Of a stretch of DNA of 36,988 bases, positions 15,015 to 23,868 are shown piece after piece. The position numbers and the translations under genes are program-made. A model generated the notes under the pieces. It made no database searches. It saw nothing but the letters and a program-made list of their open reading frames with translations, and had not been told where the DNA came from. This DNA comes from Acinetobacter kyonggiensis (GTDB taxonomy: Bacteria > Pseudomonadota > Gammaproteobacteria > Pseudomonadales > Moraxellaceae): assembly GCF_900107285.1 (NCBI RefSeq), contig NZ_FNPK01000026.1:1-36988 (forward strand), written 5' to 3'. Positions within the stretch are counted from its first letter, which is position 1; each line of letters opens with the position of its first letter.

Positions 15015-16126
15015 GCTGATTTCTCCAAAACAGGAATTTGAGTCGCTTCACCCTCAACCACAATATGTTCACGACATTTCATCAGCGGTTGAATTTTCTG
15101 ACCAAAGTCCTCCACACCCTGAATAAAATCATCAAAGGTTAAAAGAATGCCTTCCGTTCCTTTAATTTCACCAATTTCATCCAGCATTTTCGCAACATTT
15201 GCATAAGAACCGACAATGGTGCCCATATTAATATTCACTGGAGATACACTCGAAGCCATCTGACGAATATTGGTATCTGCCCCCGATTTAGTGTCTTTAC
15301 CGCCCTGATTTAATAACCAGTTAATCGCTTCTACATCGGCCCCATCGTTATAGTTTTGCCATTTCGCAAAAGCTTCGTCATCCGTTTCAGCAGCAATTAG
15401 CATAAATAAAACATAGGTCGAAACATCGCGTCCTGTTTTATCGGTTTGCGCTTTTAAACGGTCATTAATATCGGCATAGGCTGTGGGTGTATTTAAGCCT
15501 TTACCAAAAACAAAATTGTAATCGGCATATTTAGCCGAGAACGCCAAACCGGTATCGGACTGTCCTGCACAAATGATTTTCATCTCTGCTTGTGGACGAG
15601 GACTAACCCGACAATCATCCATTTGGAAATGTTCGCCTTTAAAATCTGATTGTCCTGTCGCCCACAGCTCACGTAAAATTTCCACATATTCCGACAAATA
15701 ATCATAGCGCTTCGCGAAATATTCATCCCCTGGCCACATGCCCATTTGTTTATATTCAGGTGCTTGCCAGCCTGTAACCACATTTAAACCAAAACGCCCA
15801 TTTGAAATGGAATCAATGGTCGATGCCATACGTGCCACAATTGCAGGTGGCATGACCAGTGTTGCAGCAGTGGCATAAATTTGAATTTTGCTTGTCACTG
15901 CTGCCAGCCCAGCCATTAAAGTAAAGGTTTCAAGGTTATGATCCCAGAATTCTGTTTTGCCGCCAAAGCCACGTAGCTTGATCATCGATAGTGCAAAATC
16001 GAATCCGTAATGTTCCGCACGTTGTACGATCTGTTTGTTCATTTCAAAGCTAGGCTGATATTGTGGTGCATTTTCAGACAACAACCAGCCATTATTTCCA
16101 ATTGGACAGAAGACACCGATTTTCAT
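15011..16126 (-). CDS. rutA: RutA, pyrimidine oxygenase (FMN-dependent, luciferase-like)
   Basis: A 371-residue bacterial luciferase-type monooxygenase. It starts [20 protein letters not shown], nearly a signature of RutA, and has the FMN-binding [20 protein letters not shown] block around residue 130. It opens the uracil ring between N3 and C4 using reduced FMN from RutF and O2. AGAGGT stands eight bases before the ATG. It is the first gene of the operon rutA-B-C-F-G-dehydrogenase. A sigma-54-type promoter lies about 80 bases upstream. This makes nitrogen-starvation control very likely, as in enterobacteria. Confidence 0.96.
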   Translation of the reverse strand: MKIGVFCPIGNNGWLLSENAPQYQPSFEMNKQIVQRAEHYGFDFALSMIKLRGFGGKTEFWDHNLETFTLMAGLAAVTSKIQIYATAATLVMPPAIVARMASTIDSISNGRFGLNVVTGWQAPEYKQMGMWPGDEYFAKRYDYLSEYVEILRELWATGQSDFKGEHFQMDDCRVSPRPQAEMKIICAGQSDTGLAFSAKYADYNFVFGKGLNTPTAYADINDRLKAQTDKTGRDVSTYVLFMLIAAETDDEAFAKWQNYNDGADVEAINWLLNQGGKDTKSGADTNIRQMASSVSPVNINMGTIVGSYANVAKMLDEIGEIKGTEGILLTFDDFIQGVEDFGQKIQPLMKCREHIVVEGEATQIPVLEKSA

Positions 16127-16202
16127 TTTTAAGTACCTCTTTTTACCATTTGTTTTAAAATACCCTTTAGGTATTTCACTTGATTATTTATATCAAGTAT
16201 TT

Positions 16203-16219
16203 AGCAAATGGCGTGCCAA
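16203..16219 (-). promoter_or_regulatory. Sigma-54 (-24/-12) promoter of the rutA operon
   Basis: On the minus strand TTGGCACGCCATTTGCT matches the sigma-54 consensus TTGGCACG-N4-TTGCW at every conserved base, with correct GG-to-GC spacing. Transcription would start near 16193, leaving a leader of about 67 bases before rutA. Sigma-54 promoters depend on an enhancer-binding activator; NtrC is the known one for rut genes in E. coli. Confidence 0.82.
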
Positions 16220-16295
16220 ATATATTTTATTAATATTAATCAAATATTTATAATTTATTTATTTTATCAAACAGTAAAATAACCCATTATTCAGA

Positions 16296-16333
16296 TGCAC
16301 CGTTATAGTTGCAATGGCTCCAAAAAAATGCAC
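16296..16333. promoter_or_regulatory. Possible NtrC-type enhancer upstream of rutA
   Basis: TGCACC-N6-GTTGCA (16296-16313) is an imperfect dyad similar to the NtrC site TGCACCA/TGGTGCA, at about -103 to -120 from the predicted start, a usual distance. A further TGCAC at 16329-16333 lies three helical turns away. The match is partial, so this is only a candidate. Confidence 0.35.
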
Positions 16334-16395
16334 AATTTAAAAAACAGTCACTATTTTTTTATAAAGCCTAAATATCTTTAAGCCTATAAATAAAA

Positions 16396-16421
16396 AAACC
16401 GTGATCTTAAAATCACGGTTT
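16396..16421 (-). terminator. Terminator of rutD
   Basis: AAACCGTGAT/ATCACGGTTT forms a 10-base stem with a short loop, followed on the minus strand by seven T. It separates rutD from the rutA operon, so rutA needs its own promoter. Confidence 0.85.
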
Positions 16422-16498
16422 AATCAAACACTCTAAAAAACCAGCTTATTCAAACATTTAAAAATACAGATGCGCGCTGTAGATTCATTGATGAAAAA

Positions 16499-17323
16499 CT
16501 ATGAAGCCGTCATTTGCATAAAATGGGGCTGAAAAAATTGAAGTATCGTTTTATTCAATAGCTCTGCTCTGGTCACTGTTGAAGCATGTGCGCCTGTTTC
16601 AAGAACAGTCAGTTGTCCATGTCCAAACTGTTGCTGTAAATCACTAGATTTTTGTACAGGCACTAAAAAGTCATCCTGATTTGCAATGAAATGCAGTTGA
16701 CTATGCTGCAATGCCTGTATGTGCTGTTCATTGATCCTAAATTTTTGTGCGGCATCAATACGCTTAAGCACATTTTGAGTTGGTGGAAAATCTTCCAGTT
16801 GAATATTTTCTAGCGTATTTAAATGTTCATAATTTTTTGAAATCCATGCAGGTGGATACAAAAATAAGCCTTGTGCTCTAACATAAGCCTCTGAACCTGC
16901 CGACTTTAATAAATGAATTCGAGCTTCAAAGCATTTGCTTGTATGCGGATCTAACTCATTCCATGCATTAATACAGGTTAAACTTAAGCATGTAGTTTCA
17001 GATGACCTGAGCAAGACAGCCAGTTCTGCACCAATAAACCCACCAATCGCATGTCCAATAAAATGAAAATGCTGAATTTTTTCTTGCGCCAGAATTTGCA
17101 CCAATTGCTTGGCTAAATCAGTCATTGAATATTGTTTTGGTAAAGCCATGGAGTCGGCATGGCAACCTTCTTGGTCATAACTTAAAACATGAAAATGCTG
17201 GGTAAGTGCTGCAATCTGAGGCTGCCAAAAACTGGCATGACCGCCTAAACCTGAAGCTAAAATCAGAAAATCAGCATTTAAGTTTTTTGTACAATAATTA
17301 ATTTGATAAGTCATTTTTACCAT
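16499..17323 (-). CDS. rutD: RutD, aminoacrylate hydrolase-like alpha/beta-fold protein
   Basis: A 274-residue alpha/beta-hydrolase-fold protein. ASGLGGHASFWQPQI near the start, the block CFEARIHLLKSAGSEAYV and the segment LFLYPPAWIS closely resemble E. coli RutD. The nucleophile elbow reads GHAIGG, with Ala where a Ser would be; E. coli RutD has GHALG in the same place, so the missing nucleophile is a family trait and supports the name. It speeds the conversion of aminoacrylate to malonic semialdehyde. The start may be 17323 or the Met three codons later (17314). It is not within the rutA operon but 372 bases upstream, with its own terminator and its own sigma-54-type promoter. Confidence 0.88.
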   Translation of the reverse strand: MVKMTYQINYCTKNLNADFLILASGLGGHASFWQPQIAALTQHFHVLSYDQEGCHADSMALPKQYSMTDLAKQLVQILAQEKIQHFHFIGHAIGGFIGAELAVLLRSSETTCLSLTCINAWNELDPHTSKCFEARIHLLKSAGSEAYVRAQGLFLYPPAWISKNYEHLNTLENIQLEDFPPTQNVLKRIDAAQKFRINEQHIQALQHSQLHFIANQDDFLVPVQKSSDLQQQFGHGQLTVLETGAHASTVTRAELLNKTILQFFQPHFMQMTAS

Positions 17324-17921
17324 TCATTAAAATAAATTTAATGGATCAACAGCAAAATTTGTGCCTAAAAATGAGTGCATGACCATTGATGTTATACACA
17401 TAGCCTGCTCTATGGATAATCATGCGCAACTTATCATGTTCAGAAGAATAGAGTTCATTGGGTAGAATAAAGCTGGCTTAAAAGAACTTATCTATTATTT
17501 TCATCAGAGATAAAAATAGATAAACCAAATTAAATATAAAAAATTAAACATCAAAATGCGGCAAGATGACCTCAAAATCTACCCAAAAACCGGTTGGATT
17601 AGAGTCTATTCCAGCCATGCACAGCTCAATTTCAAACTTTAATATGACCTAATTTATTGGCAATTTCTTATATAAATGGTTCTAGTAATATGATTAAAGC
17701 CATTTATTGCTGCGTTTTGGTGCTGCATTCTTTTAGCAACAGTCTAATTACAACATCAAAAAGATCCTGCATATTTTTTCGTATGCCACAATTGCGATTT
17801 ATCCTGCTGAATAAATCGTCTGCCATTTTTTTAAATTTTTATGCAAAAGTTAGCTCTGGTGAATCAAACCGAACAGTAGCTAATCAAATTTGCGTAACGA
17901 CCGTTTTCATTTTCCATTAAA
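17324..17921. other. Intergenic region between rutD and acpP
   Basis: About 600 bases with no convincing gene. The rutD promoter lies at its left end. A 40-codon minus-strand frame (17704-17826) and an 87-codon plus-strand frame (17657-17920) occur, but neither has a ribosome site or known family. The region may hold NtrC sites or a decayed gene; nothing definite can be seen. Confidence 0.5.
17351..17367 (-). promoter_or_regulatory. Sigma-54 (-24/-12) promoter of rutD
   Basis: On the minus strand TAGGCACAAATTTTGCT keeps GGCAC, the TTGCT block and the exact 10-base gap between GG and GC. It lacks only the preferred T and G at the flanks of the -24 box. The start would be near 17341, giving a leader of about 18-27 bases. 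With the rutA promoter it makes a matched pair. Confidence 0.72.
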
Positions 17922-17944
17922 AAAGCCACCTAAAAGGTGGCTTT
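17922..17944 (-). terminator. Terminator of acpP
   Basis: AAAGCCACC/GGTGGCTTT with a five-base loop, followed on the minus strand by a T tract, 26 bases after the acpP stop. Confidence 0.85.
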
Positions 17945-17970
17945 CATTTTCAGCTAGGCTGAAACAACAA

Positions 17971-18207
17971 TTAACCTAGTTTCTTAGAAACATAGTCAAT
18001 TGCAGATTGAACAGTTGTGATTTCGTTAGAATCTTCATCAGGGATAGTGATGTCAAAATCATTTTCGAAAGACATAACAAGCTCAACTAAGTCTAAAGAG
18101 TCAGCACCTAAGTCATCCATAAAAGATGCTTCGTTTTTAATCTCTTCAGCTTTAAGACCAAGTTGTTCTGCAACCGCTTGTTTGATACGTAGTTCGATAT
18201 CGCTCAC
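17971..18207 (-). CDS. acpP: Acyl carrier protein
   Basis: A 78-residue acyl carrier protein. Ser37 in the [10 protein letters not shown] motif takes the 4'-phosphopantetheine arm that carries growing acyl chains. The protein is short and acidic ([19 protein letters not shown]), as usual. The start is GTG at 18207 with GGAG about eight bases upstream; an in-frame ATG at 18222 would put the ribosome site inside the coding region. It follows fabG on the same strand by 83 bases and is closed by a strong terminator. No fabF follows in this direction within the window; downstream lies the rut locus. Confidence 0.97.
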   Translation of the reverse strand: MSDIELRIKQAVAEQLGLKAEEIKNEASFMDDLGADSLDLVELVMSFENDFDITIPDEDSNEITTVQSAIDYVSKKLG

Positions 18208-18290
18208 AGGAATTCTCCTCATTGCTTGTGGCGTTTTTAATGCCGTTAGTTTAATTGAATATCTGATTTTTGGAAAGTTTATACTTGAGC

Positions 18291-19025
18291 TTAGCTCATG
18301 TATAGACCACCGTTCACATGTAAAACAGTACCAGTGATATAACTTGCTTTCTCGCTAGCTAAAAAGCTCACTGCATTTGCGATATCTTGTGGATCACCTA
18401 AACGGTTTAATGCCACTTGATCACTCATTTTCTTACGAATTTCTTCACTTAATTGCTCAGTCATTTCTGTTGCAATGAAACCAGGGGCAACAGCATTCAC
18501 CGTAATTTGGCGACTACCCATTTCTTTTGCAAGACTACGACCGAACGCTTCTATGCCTGCCTTAGCGGCAGAATAGTTGGCTTGTCCCGGGTTTGCAAAG
18601 TGTGCAACCACAGAACTAATATTAATAATGCGTCCAAAACGTGCTTTGGTCATGCCTTTTAAAACACGCTTAGATAGACGATAAACGGCTTTCAAATGAA
18701 TATTGAGAATATCATCCCAATCATCTTCAGACATGCGTAATAACAAATTATCTTTGGTAATTCCTGCATTATTTACCAGTGCAAGAACTGGACCATATTT
18801 TTGTTCAATATCTGTAACCAAGGCATCAATGGCTGTCGCATCACGTACATCCAGTACTTTACCTGCACCATTTTCAGCAAAACTTGCAGATAATTTTTCT
18901 GCGCCTGCTTCAGATGTTGCCGTACCCACGACAAAATAACCGTCTAAAATTAATTGCTGAGCAATGGCTGCACCAATTCCTCTGCTCGCACCTGTTACCA
19001 ATGCGACTTTGCGTTGTTGTGTCAT
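18291..19025 (-). CDS. fabG: 3-oxoacyl-ACP reductase
   Basis: A 244-residue SDR that reduces 3-ketoacyl-ACP with NADPH in fatty-acid elongation. It has TGASRGIG (11-18), [14 protein letters not shown], and the catalytic Ser138, Tyr151 and Lys155 in INISS and YSAAK. The C-terminus [12 protein letters not shown] is the FabG signature. Its ATG overlaps the fabD stop by four bases. The order fabD-fabG-acpP fits a single operon. Confidence 0.97.
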   Translation of the reverse strand: MTQQRKVALVTGASRGIGAAIAQQLILDGYFVVGTATSEAGAEKLSASFAENGAGKVLDVRDATAIDALVTDIEQKYGPVLALVNNAGITKDNLLLRMSEDDWDDILNIHLKAVYRLSKRVLKGMTKARFGRIINISSVVAHFANPGQANYSAAKAGIEAFGRSLAKEMGSRQITVNAVAPGFIATEMTEQLSEEIRKKMSDQVALNRLGDPQDIANAVSFLASEKASYITGTVLHVNGGLYMS

Positions 19026-20008
19026 GCGATTTTCCCTTCAGCCACTAAAATGGCATTTAATGCATCCTCCAAACGACTGTTACTGTCGAGTGGGAAGGCT
19101 TTTTCAATATTTGGTAAACGCTTCGCAAGATTGGCAAGCACATTTCCTGGACCACACTCAACCACATATTGCACACCTTGATCTTGAAGGTACTGCATCG
19201 TCTTGGTCCATTGCACAGATTGGTACAATTGAGCGGTTAATGCCTGACGTAATTGCGTCACGTCTGTCGCAATTTCTGCGTTGACATTTTGTATTACAGG
19301 AAGGCTAGGTAGCTCAATGGCAGTTTGTTCCAAAGCTTCTGCAAACTTTTCAGCAGCAGGTTTCATCAGTGAACAATGCGACGGCACTGAAACAGGAAGC
19401 GCAATCGCTTTACCCCCTTTTTCTTTTGCCGTTGTCATGACGGCTTCCACTAAAGTTTTATCGCCAGCAATCACAACCTGACCTTGCGCATTATAATTGG
19501 CTGCTTCTACTGAGCCACGACCTTGCATATTGGCTTGTTCACACAATTCAAGCACTTGAGCATCGTCTAAACCCAAAATTGCGGCCATTGCACCCTGCCC
19601 TTGAGGGACAGCATCTTGCATGAGTTTACCGCGCAAATTGACCAGTTTAACTGCATCACCAAGGCTCATTGCCCCAGCCGCAACCAATGCACTGTATTCA
19701 CCAAGTGAATGACCTGCAAGATATTTTGGCGCAACACCACCTAATTCCAACCACACGCGCCATAAGGCGATACTTGTAGTCAGCAATACAGGCTGTGTAA
19801 ATTCTGTTTGGTTTAACCCTTCGCCACTTTGTGCAATATGCCATAAATCAAAACCAATGGCTTCTGACGCTTCAGCAAAAGTATCCGTTATCCCACTAAA
19901 CTGTTCAGCAAGTTCAGCTAACATGCCAACTTTTTGTGAACCCTGACCAGGAAAAACAAATGCAGTTTTTGTTGCTTGAGCTGCTTGCTCGAGTCGTTTA
20001 GACGACAT
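19022..20008 (-). CDS. fabD: Malonyl-CoA:ACP transacylase
   Basis: A 328-residue transacylase that loads malonyl groups on ACP. It contains FPGQGSQKVGM near residue 19, the active-site Ser101 in GHSLGEYSAL, and the His211 in VPSHCSLM. A short extension of about 15 residues precedes the usual start. AGGA is about eight bases before the ATG. It is preceded by a terminator, so it probably has its own promoter in the 100 bases before it, which holds the palindrome TTGGTAATTGCCAA. plsX and fabH, found between rpmF and fabD in many gammaproteobacteria, are absent here. Confidence 0.96.
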   Translation of the reverse strand: MSSKRLEQAAQATKTAFVFPGQGSQKVGMLAELAEQFSGITDTFAEASEAIGFDLWHIAQSGEGLNQTEFTQPVLLTTSIALWRVWLELGGVAPKYLAGHSLGEYSALVAAGAMSLGDAVKLVNLRGKLMQDAVPQGQGAMAAILGLDDAQVLELCEQANMQGRGSVEAANYNAQGQVVIAGDKTLVEAVMTTAKEKGGKAIALPVSVPSHCSLMKPAAEKFAEALEQTAIELPSLPVIQNVNAEIATDVTQLRQALTAQLYQSVQWTKTMQYLQDQGVQYVVECGPGNVLANLAKRLPNIEKAFPLDSNSRLEDALNAILVAEGKIA

Positions 20009-20071
20009 ATAAAAATCCTTTCATGAACCTAAGCTCGTTTATGCTGCGAAATTTAGCACTTAATTTTTGTT

Positions 20072-20085
20072 TTGGTAATTGCCAA
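20072..20085. promoter_or_regulatory. Palindrome in the fabD promoter region
   Basis: TTGGTAATTGCCAA is an inverted repeat with one mismatched pair, located about 65-75 bases before the fabD start and next to the rpmF terminator. It could be an operator for a fatty-acid regulator; no assignment can be made. Confidence 0.3.
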
Positions 20086-20112
20086 ATACAACAAAAAACA
20101 GCAACAAAAAAA

Positions 20113-20128
20113 GGGAGCTTTCGCTCCC
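20113..20128. terminator. Terminator after rpmF
   Basis: The GGGAGC/GCTCCC stem with a TTTC loop is flanked by A-rich and T-rich runs on both sides. It ends the yceD-rpmF unit before fabD. Confidence 0.8.
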
Positions 20129-20166
20129 ATTTTTTCCACTAAGCTTTAAGCCTAATGCTTCGTTAA

Positions 20167-20349
20167 TTATTCAGCAGATGCTTTAGCGAATAATTGACGA
20201 CCACGGTAGATACCATCTTTAGATACATGGTGACGACGGTGAGTCTCGCCAGTAGCTTGGTCTACAGTTAATGCATTCTCGGTTAAAGCGTCATGTGAAC
20301 GGCGCATGTCACGGCGAGAGCGACTTTTACGGTTTTGCTGAACGGCCAT
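20167..20349 (-). CDS. rpmF: 50S ribosomal protein L32
   Basis: A 60-residue, strongly basic ribosomal protein. [22 protein letters not shown] is the standard L32 N-terminus and [18 protein letters not shown] its C-terminal part. It lacks the zinc Cys pairs seen in some L32 variants. It follows yceD by 77 bases on the same strand, the common order. The ribosome site AGGAG lies just before the ATG. Confidence 0.97.
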   Translation of the reverse strand: MAVQQNRKSRSRRDMRRSHDALTENALTVDQATGETHRRHHVSKDGIYRGRQLFAKASAE

Positions 20350-20426
20350 GATGGCTCCTTACAAAGATCGAAAAATGGATCAGAACAAATTCAGTTGTCT
20401 TATACTTGACAGTATAACACAAAAAA

Positions 20427-20984
20427 TTAGTTAAGTTTACCCTTCAAACCTGCCAAAATATCAAACGGATTGTCCCGTTTTTCTTCGACAATGTCATCAT
20501 TGGCGGGTTGATGCTTATGCTCACAAACATTATGTTTAGGAGACAAAGGCATCAACAATAACAATTCATCTTCTATTAGTGCGAGTAAATTAGCCGACGC
20601 AGGTGCATCAATGCTACCTTTTGTCGTTGCTTCACTTTCACCTAAAACGATGAAATCAGCATCCTCATCCAAGCGCTCTATCAGTGATTCATCATCCACA
20701 AGCGCTAAATGAAAATCTGAAACGAGAGTAAGCTCAACAGTATTCAGACAACGCTGACATTCCATTGGAACTTTCGTTTCAACATGACCATTTAACCATA
20801 CGATACGATGATACGCATCCATTGATAGCTTACAGTCTATGTTAATCAATTGATGTTCAATTGATCCAACAGCTTCACGGGAAATTCGAACAAAGCGAGA
20901 CAATGGCAGGTTACCTGACCATGCATAACCTTGTTCAGCCCATTTAAACGGCTCAATCTGTGCCGGAAAGGTATTTGCTGACAT
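20427..20984 (-). CDS. yceD: YceD family protein (DUF177), linked to rRNA/L32
   Basis: A 185-residue protein of the YceD (DUF177) family, almost always encoded before rpmF. Features are a Cys pair in VPMECQRCLNTVEL near the middle, and an acidic end. A Cys/His group near CEHKHQPAN and the closing NPFDILAGLKGKLN are also typical. E. coli YceD influences 23S rRNA accumulation; the molecular action is not settled. It is cytoplasmic and co-transcribed with rpmF. Confidence 0.9.
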   Translation of the reverse strand: MSANTFPAQIEPFKWAEQGYAWSGNLPLSRFVRISREAVGSIEHQLINIDCKLSMDAYHRIVWLNGHVETKVPMECQRCLNTVELTLVSDFHLALVDDESLIERLDEDADFIVLGESEATTKGSIDAPASANLLALIEDELLLLMPLSPKHNVCEHKHQPANDDIVEEKRDNPFDILAGLKGKLN

Positions 20985-21081
20985 AATTAAGGCGGCAATT
21001 CTACAAATTCATGGGTACTCTGTCAAAGATTAAGATACAATTTTGTACTTATTTAGACAGATCATTTGGGTAATACAAGTC

Positions 21082-21744
21082 ATGCATCAGTTGCAGCCGC
21101 AACCTGAAGTCACAACTTCATTACAGTTCGACACGCATTCAACTTCGGTTTTTACTGAAAATTCAGTCCCTGCGCAACGTTTACAGTGGGTGAATTTACA
21201 GACAGAAGTTCAACAGGTCGATTGGCTTATCTTACACTTTAATCATTGGTTTTCCCACCTAAATGTGACGCTTGTACGTGGAGATTTTGAACCAGAATAT
21301 TTCCCTGCAACTGAAACCGAAGCTGCGCGGATTCAATTTGCCCATGGTTTTTTTAATAGTGCATTGCATGAAATCAGCCATTGGAGCATTGCAGGCGAGC
21401 AAAGACGCTTATTGCCAGACCTCGGATATTGGTATGCACCCGATGGTCGAACCGCTGAACAACAGGCTTTATTTGAACAGGTTGAAATTAAACCACAAGC
21501 AATTGAATGGTTATTTTCAAAGGCATTTGGACGTAAATTTCGGGTGTCTTTAGATAATTTAACTGGCGATGGCGGCAATGGTGCAACATTTAAAGATCAT
21601 GTTTATGCGCAAGTACAACAATATTTTACTGGTGAAGCTAAACTGCCACGCGATGCAGCACACTTTATTGACTGCATCTGTACCTATACGCGAAGTGGCA
21701 AAACATTACAAAGTGATGAGTTTCAACGAGAAATGTTAGACTAA
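21082..21744 (+). CDS. epmC: Elongation factor P hydroxylase-like protein (EpmC)
   Basis: A 220-residue protein matching EpmC (YfcM). The conserved core is HGFFNSALHEISHWSIAGEQRR, containing the HExxH-like metal site (HEISH), followed by DLGYWYAPDGR and EVEIKPQAIEWLF-type blocks and SLDNLTGDG. EpmC hydroxylates the modified lysine of elongation factor P. An upstream TTG at 21043 extends the frame by 13 residues with no family support, so the ATG at 21082 is used; neither start has a strong ribosome site. It is divergent from yceD and followed by yciO on the same strand. Confidence 0.88.
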   Translation: MHQLQPQPEVTTSLQFDTHSTSVFTENSVPAQRLQWVNLQTEVQQVDWLILHFNHWFSHLNVTLVRGDFEPEYFPATETEAARIQFAHGFFNSALHEISHWSIAGEQRRLLPDLGYWYAPDGRTAEQQALFEQVEIKPQAIEWLFSKAFGRKFRVSLDNLTGDGGNGATFKDHVYAQVQQYFTGEAKLPRDAAHFIDCICTYTRSGKTLQSDEFQREMLD

Positions 21745-21828
21745 ATTACATAAACCCATCAAAGCTTGATTGCAAGACTTTGTAAATTCAACAGATAATG
21801 TCTAGAAATAAGTTGGGGGAGAATAAAT

Positions 21829-22446
21829 ATGCTGCATTTAAGAGTACATCCTGATAATCCTCAACCACGTTTGATCAGCCAAGCGGTAGAACGTATTCGT
21901 GCTGGCGATGTCGTGGTTTACCCCACCGATGCGGCTTATGCCATTGGTTGCCAAATTGGTAACAAAAGTGCCATGGAGCGTATTTCTCAAATTCGTGGTC
22001 TAGGTCAAAAACACCAGTATGCGATTCTTTGTGCTGATTTATCCGATATTGCCACCTATGCAAAAGTGGACAATGCAATGTATCGCTTACTGAAAAATAA
22101 CACTCCTGCTGTCACGACCTTTATTTTACCTGCGACCAGTGAAGTTCCACGCCGCTTAATGCACCCTAAAAAGAAAACCATTGGTCTGCGTATTCCAAGC
22201 AACCCAATTTGCCAGATGTTATTAAAAGAACTCGGTGAACCGCTTTTAACCAGTACACTCATCCTTCCCAATCATGAAGACCCTTTAGATGATCCTTATG
22301 ATATTGAAATGGCATTGAGTAACCGTATTGATGTATTTATTGATGGGGGTTTAGGTATTTTAAACACCACCAGTATTATTGATTTATCTGGTGATCATCC
22401 CGAAGTGATTCGTCGTGGTGTTGGTGATGTAAGCGCTTTTGAATAA
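21829..22446 (+). CDS. yciO: YciO-type YrdC/Sua5-domain protein
   Basis: A 205-residue YrdC-fold protein. HPDNPQPRLISQAVERIRAG, VVYPTDAAYAIGC and KKTIGLRIPSNPICQ follow the E. coli YciO pattern along the whole length, more than TsaC. The TsaC/Sua5 family makes threonylcarbamoyl-AMP for the tRNA t6A modification; whether YciO proteins do this well in the cell is uncertain. GGGGGAG stands nine bases before the ATG. The gene ends 10 bases from the convergent hypothetical gene. Confidence 0.9.
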   Translation: MLHLRVHPDNPQPRLISQAVERIRAGDVVVYPTDAAYAIGCQIGNKSAMERISQIRGLGQKHQYAILCADLSDIATYAKVDNAMYRLLKNNTPAVTTFILPATSEVPRRLMHPKKKTIGLRIPSNPICQMLLKELGEPLLTSTLILPNHEDPLDDPYDIEMALSNRIDVFIDGGLGILNTTSIIDLSGDHPEVIRRGVGDVSAFE

Positions 22447-22456
22447 GACCATATAA

Positions 22457-23017
22457 TTACTGTACCGATGCTGCTGACTCGCTAGGAGAACTCATTACTG
22501 CTGGAGCAGCGCTCGGCACAAAAGTCTCTTCTTTAGTTTCTGCAATAACTTCGCCTTGTTTTGCTACACGTAGTTTATCAAAATTTGGACATTCGGAGAT
22601 TCTTTGCTGAAAAGAAAATATTTCTTTGCCAAACTTGTCTTTAACAATTAAATAAAAGGTCACTTTATCCTGTTCAAAAACCTTCAACATCGCCAATCGT
22701 GGTTTAACCTCCATTGCTGTCAATCCATTCAATTGACCACACCAAGCCTGTTGGAATGTATCTTTATTTAATAATTCAGGGATTGCCACAATATCAACCA
22801 AAAAATTTTGATAAATACGGATGTTGGGATATTGATTTAAAAGTTCAACGTGAAGGCCTTGAGGTTGCTTTGACGAAATTTCTTTTTTTGTATCATCTGC
22901 CCAAGTTGTTTTTAAATACTCCCTTGCTACTTTTTCATATTTGTATGATTGATATTTGGGATAAATCACCTGCCAAAATATCATCAATATTCCAATAGCA
23001 ATAATAATATTCTTCAT
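22457..23017 (-). CDS. Hypothetical membrane-anchored protein
   Basis: A 186-residue protein of no recognised family. It starts with one hydrophobic segment (KNIIIAIGILMIFWQVIYP, residues 2-20) that may be an uncleaved anchor. A mixed soluble domain follows, with two Cys (in WCGQLNG and ISECPNF) that could form a disulphide outside the cytoplasm. The C-terminal 25 residues are Ala/Ser/Pro rich. The ATG at 23017 has GGAAGGGG five bases upstream; a longer frame to 23068 would read into the ribosome site. It stands between yciO (convergent) and an acetyltransferase on the same strand. Confidence 0.75.
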   Translation of the reverse strand: MKNIIIAIGILMIFWQVIYPKYQSYKYEKVAREYLKTTWADDTKKEISSKQPQGLHVELLNQYPNIRIYQNFLVDIVAIPELLNKDTFQQAWCGQLNGLTAMEVKPRLAMLKVFEQDKVTFYLIVKDKFGKEIFSFQQRISECPNFDKLRVAKQGEVIAETKEETFVPSAAPAVMSSPSESAASVQ

Positions 23018-23121
23018 CACCCCTTCCTTGTTAAAATATAAATTTATTTTAAAATCATGTATATACAATCAAAACAACAAAAAAAATCCTATTATTTTTA
23101 TTAAATAATTTATATTTCAAA

Positions 23122-23868
23122 TTAATCACGCATTCCGTTTAGACATTTTATAACGGTAAACTCAGACAATCGCTGTTTCTGAACACCATCCGTATCAAAA
23201 TTTTCAGGGCTTAACCACTGTTGATATGCTGTTGCTAAGCTTGGCCATTCTTCATCCAAAATTGAAAACCATGCCGTATTGCGATTTCGACCTTTCGCTA
23301 TACGATCTTGAAGAAAAGTCCCTTCATACTGAAAGCCCAAACGTAAAGCTGCACGTTTTGAAGGCTGATTCAATTCATCACACTTCCATTCCACACGGCG
23401 AAAACCTTGCTCAAAACAAGCGTTCAATAATAGATAGATCGCTTCGGTTGCAGCAGTAGACTGCTTCATTTGATGTGAAAAATACACATTGCCAATTTCT
23501 ATGACATGATCCATAGGACGTGGATTCATTAAGCCCACCCACCCCACAATCATATGATTCACTTCAATTAAATAATGTACTGTGCCCTTAAAACCAAAAC
23601 AATTGGTCAAAGCAATTCGTAATTCATCGCTGGTCTCAAAACCTGAATAAGGCAAATATGTCCAACAACGACGATCCACTTCCGTTTCTACACATTGCCA
23701 AATTTGTTTAACCCGATTTTCACTCAATGTCATTGCAGATAAAGCATGTAATGTAACACTTTTTCCCTCTAGGTTTTCTACCCAAAGATCGATCGGTAAA
23801 GGATTAGACACAGGAAATCCGACAATTTGACCATATTCATTTTCTTGTACTTTTGGATCATTTTTCAT
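23122..23868 (-). CDS. GNAT-family N-acetyltransferase (RimJ/RimL-like)
   Basis: A 248-residue acetyltransferase of the RimJ/RimL-like (Acetyltransf_3) group. It begins with a substrate part LEGKSVTLHALSAMTL, and shows IVGWVGLMNPRPMDHVIEIGNVYFS (strands 4-5). The acetyl-CoA helix region ATEAIYLLLNACFEQGFRRVEWKCDELN and RAALRLGFQYEGTF of the C-terminal half are also present. Such enzymes acetylate amino groups of proteins, antibiotics or small molecules; the target is unknown. It has a 30-residue N-terminal extension and an additional tail of about 35 residues. Confidence 0.85.
   Translation of the reverse strand: MKNDPKVQENEYGQIVGFPVSNPLPIDLWVENLEGKSVTLHALSAMTLSENRVKQIWQCVETEVDRRCWTYLPYSGFETSDELRIALTNCFGFKGTVHYLIEVNHMIVGWVGLMNPRPMDHVIEIGNVYFSHQMKQSTAATEAIYLLLNACFEQGFRRVEWKCDELNQPSKRAALRLGFQYEGTFLQDRIAKGRNRNTAWFSILDEEWPSLATAYQQWLSPENFDTDGVQKQRLSEFTVIKCLNGMRD

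Noticed and set aside
17704..17826. 40-codon minus-strand frame (MADDLFSRINRN...)
   Set aside because: It looks somewhat protein-like but has no ribosome site, and upstream frames carry stops; not enough to call a gene or pseudogene.
17657..17920. 87-codon plus-strand frame between rutD and acpP
   Set aside because: No ribosome site, odd composition and no known family; the region also holds control sites.
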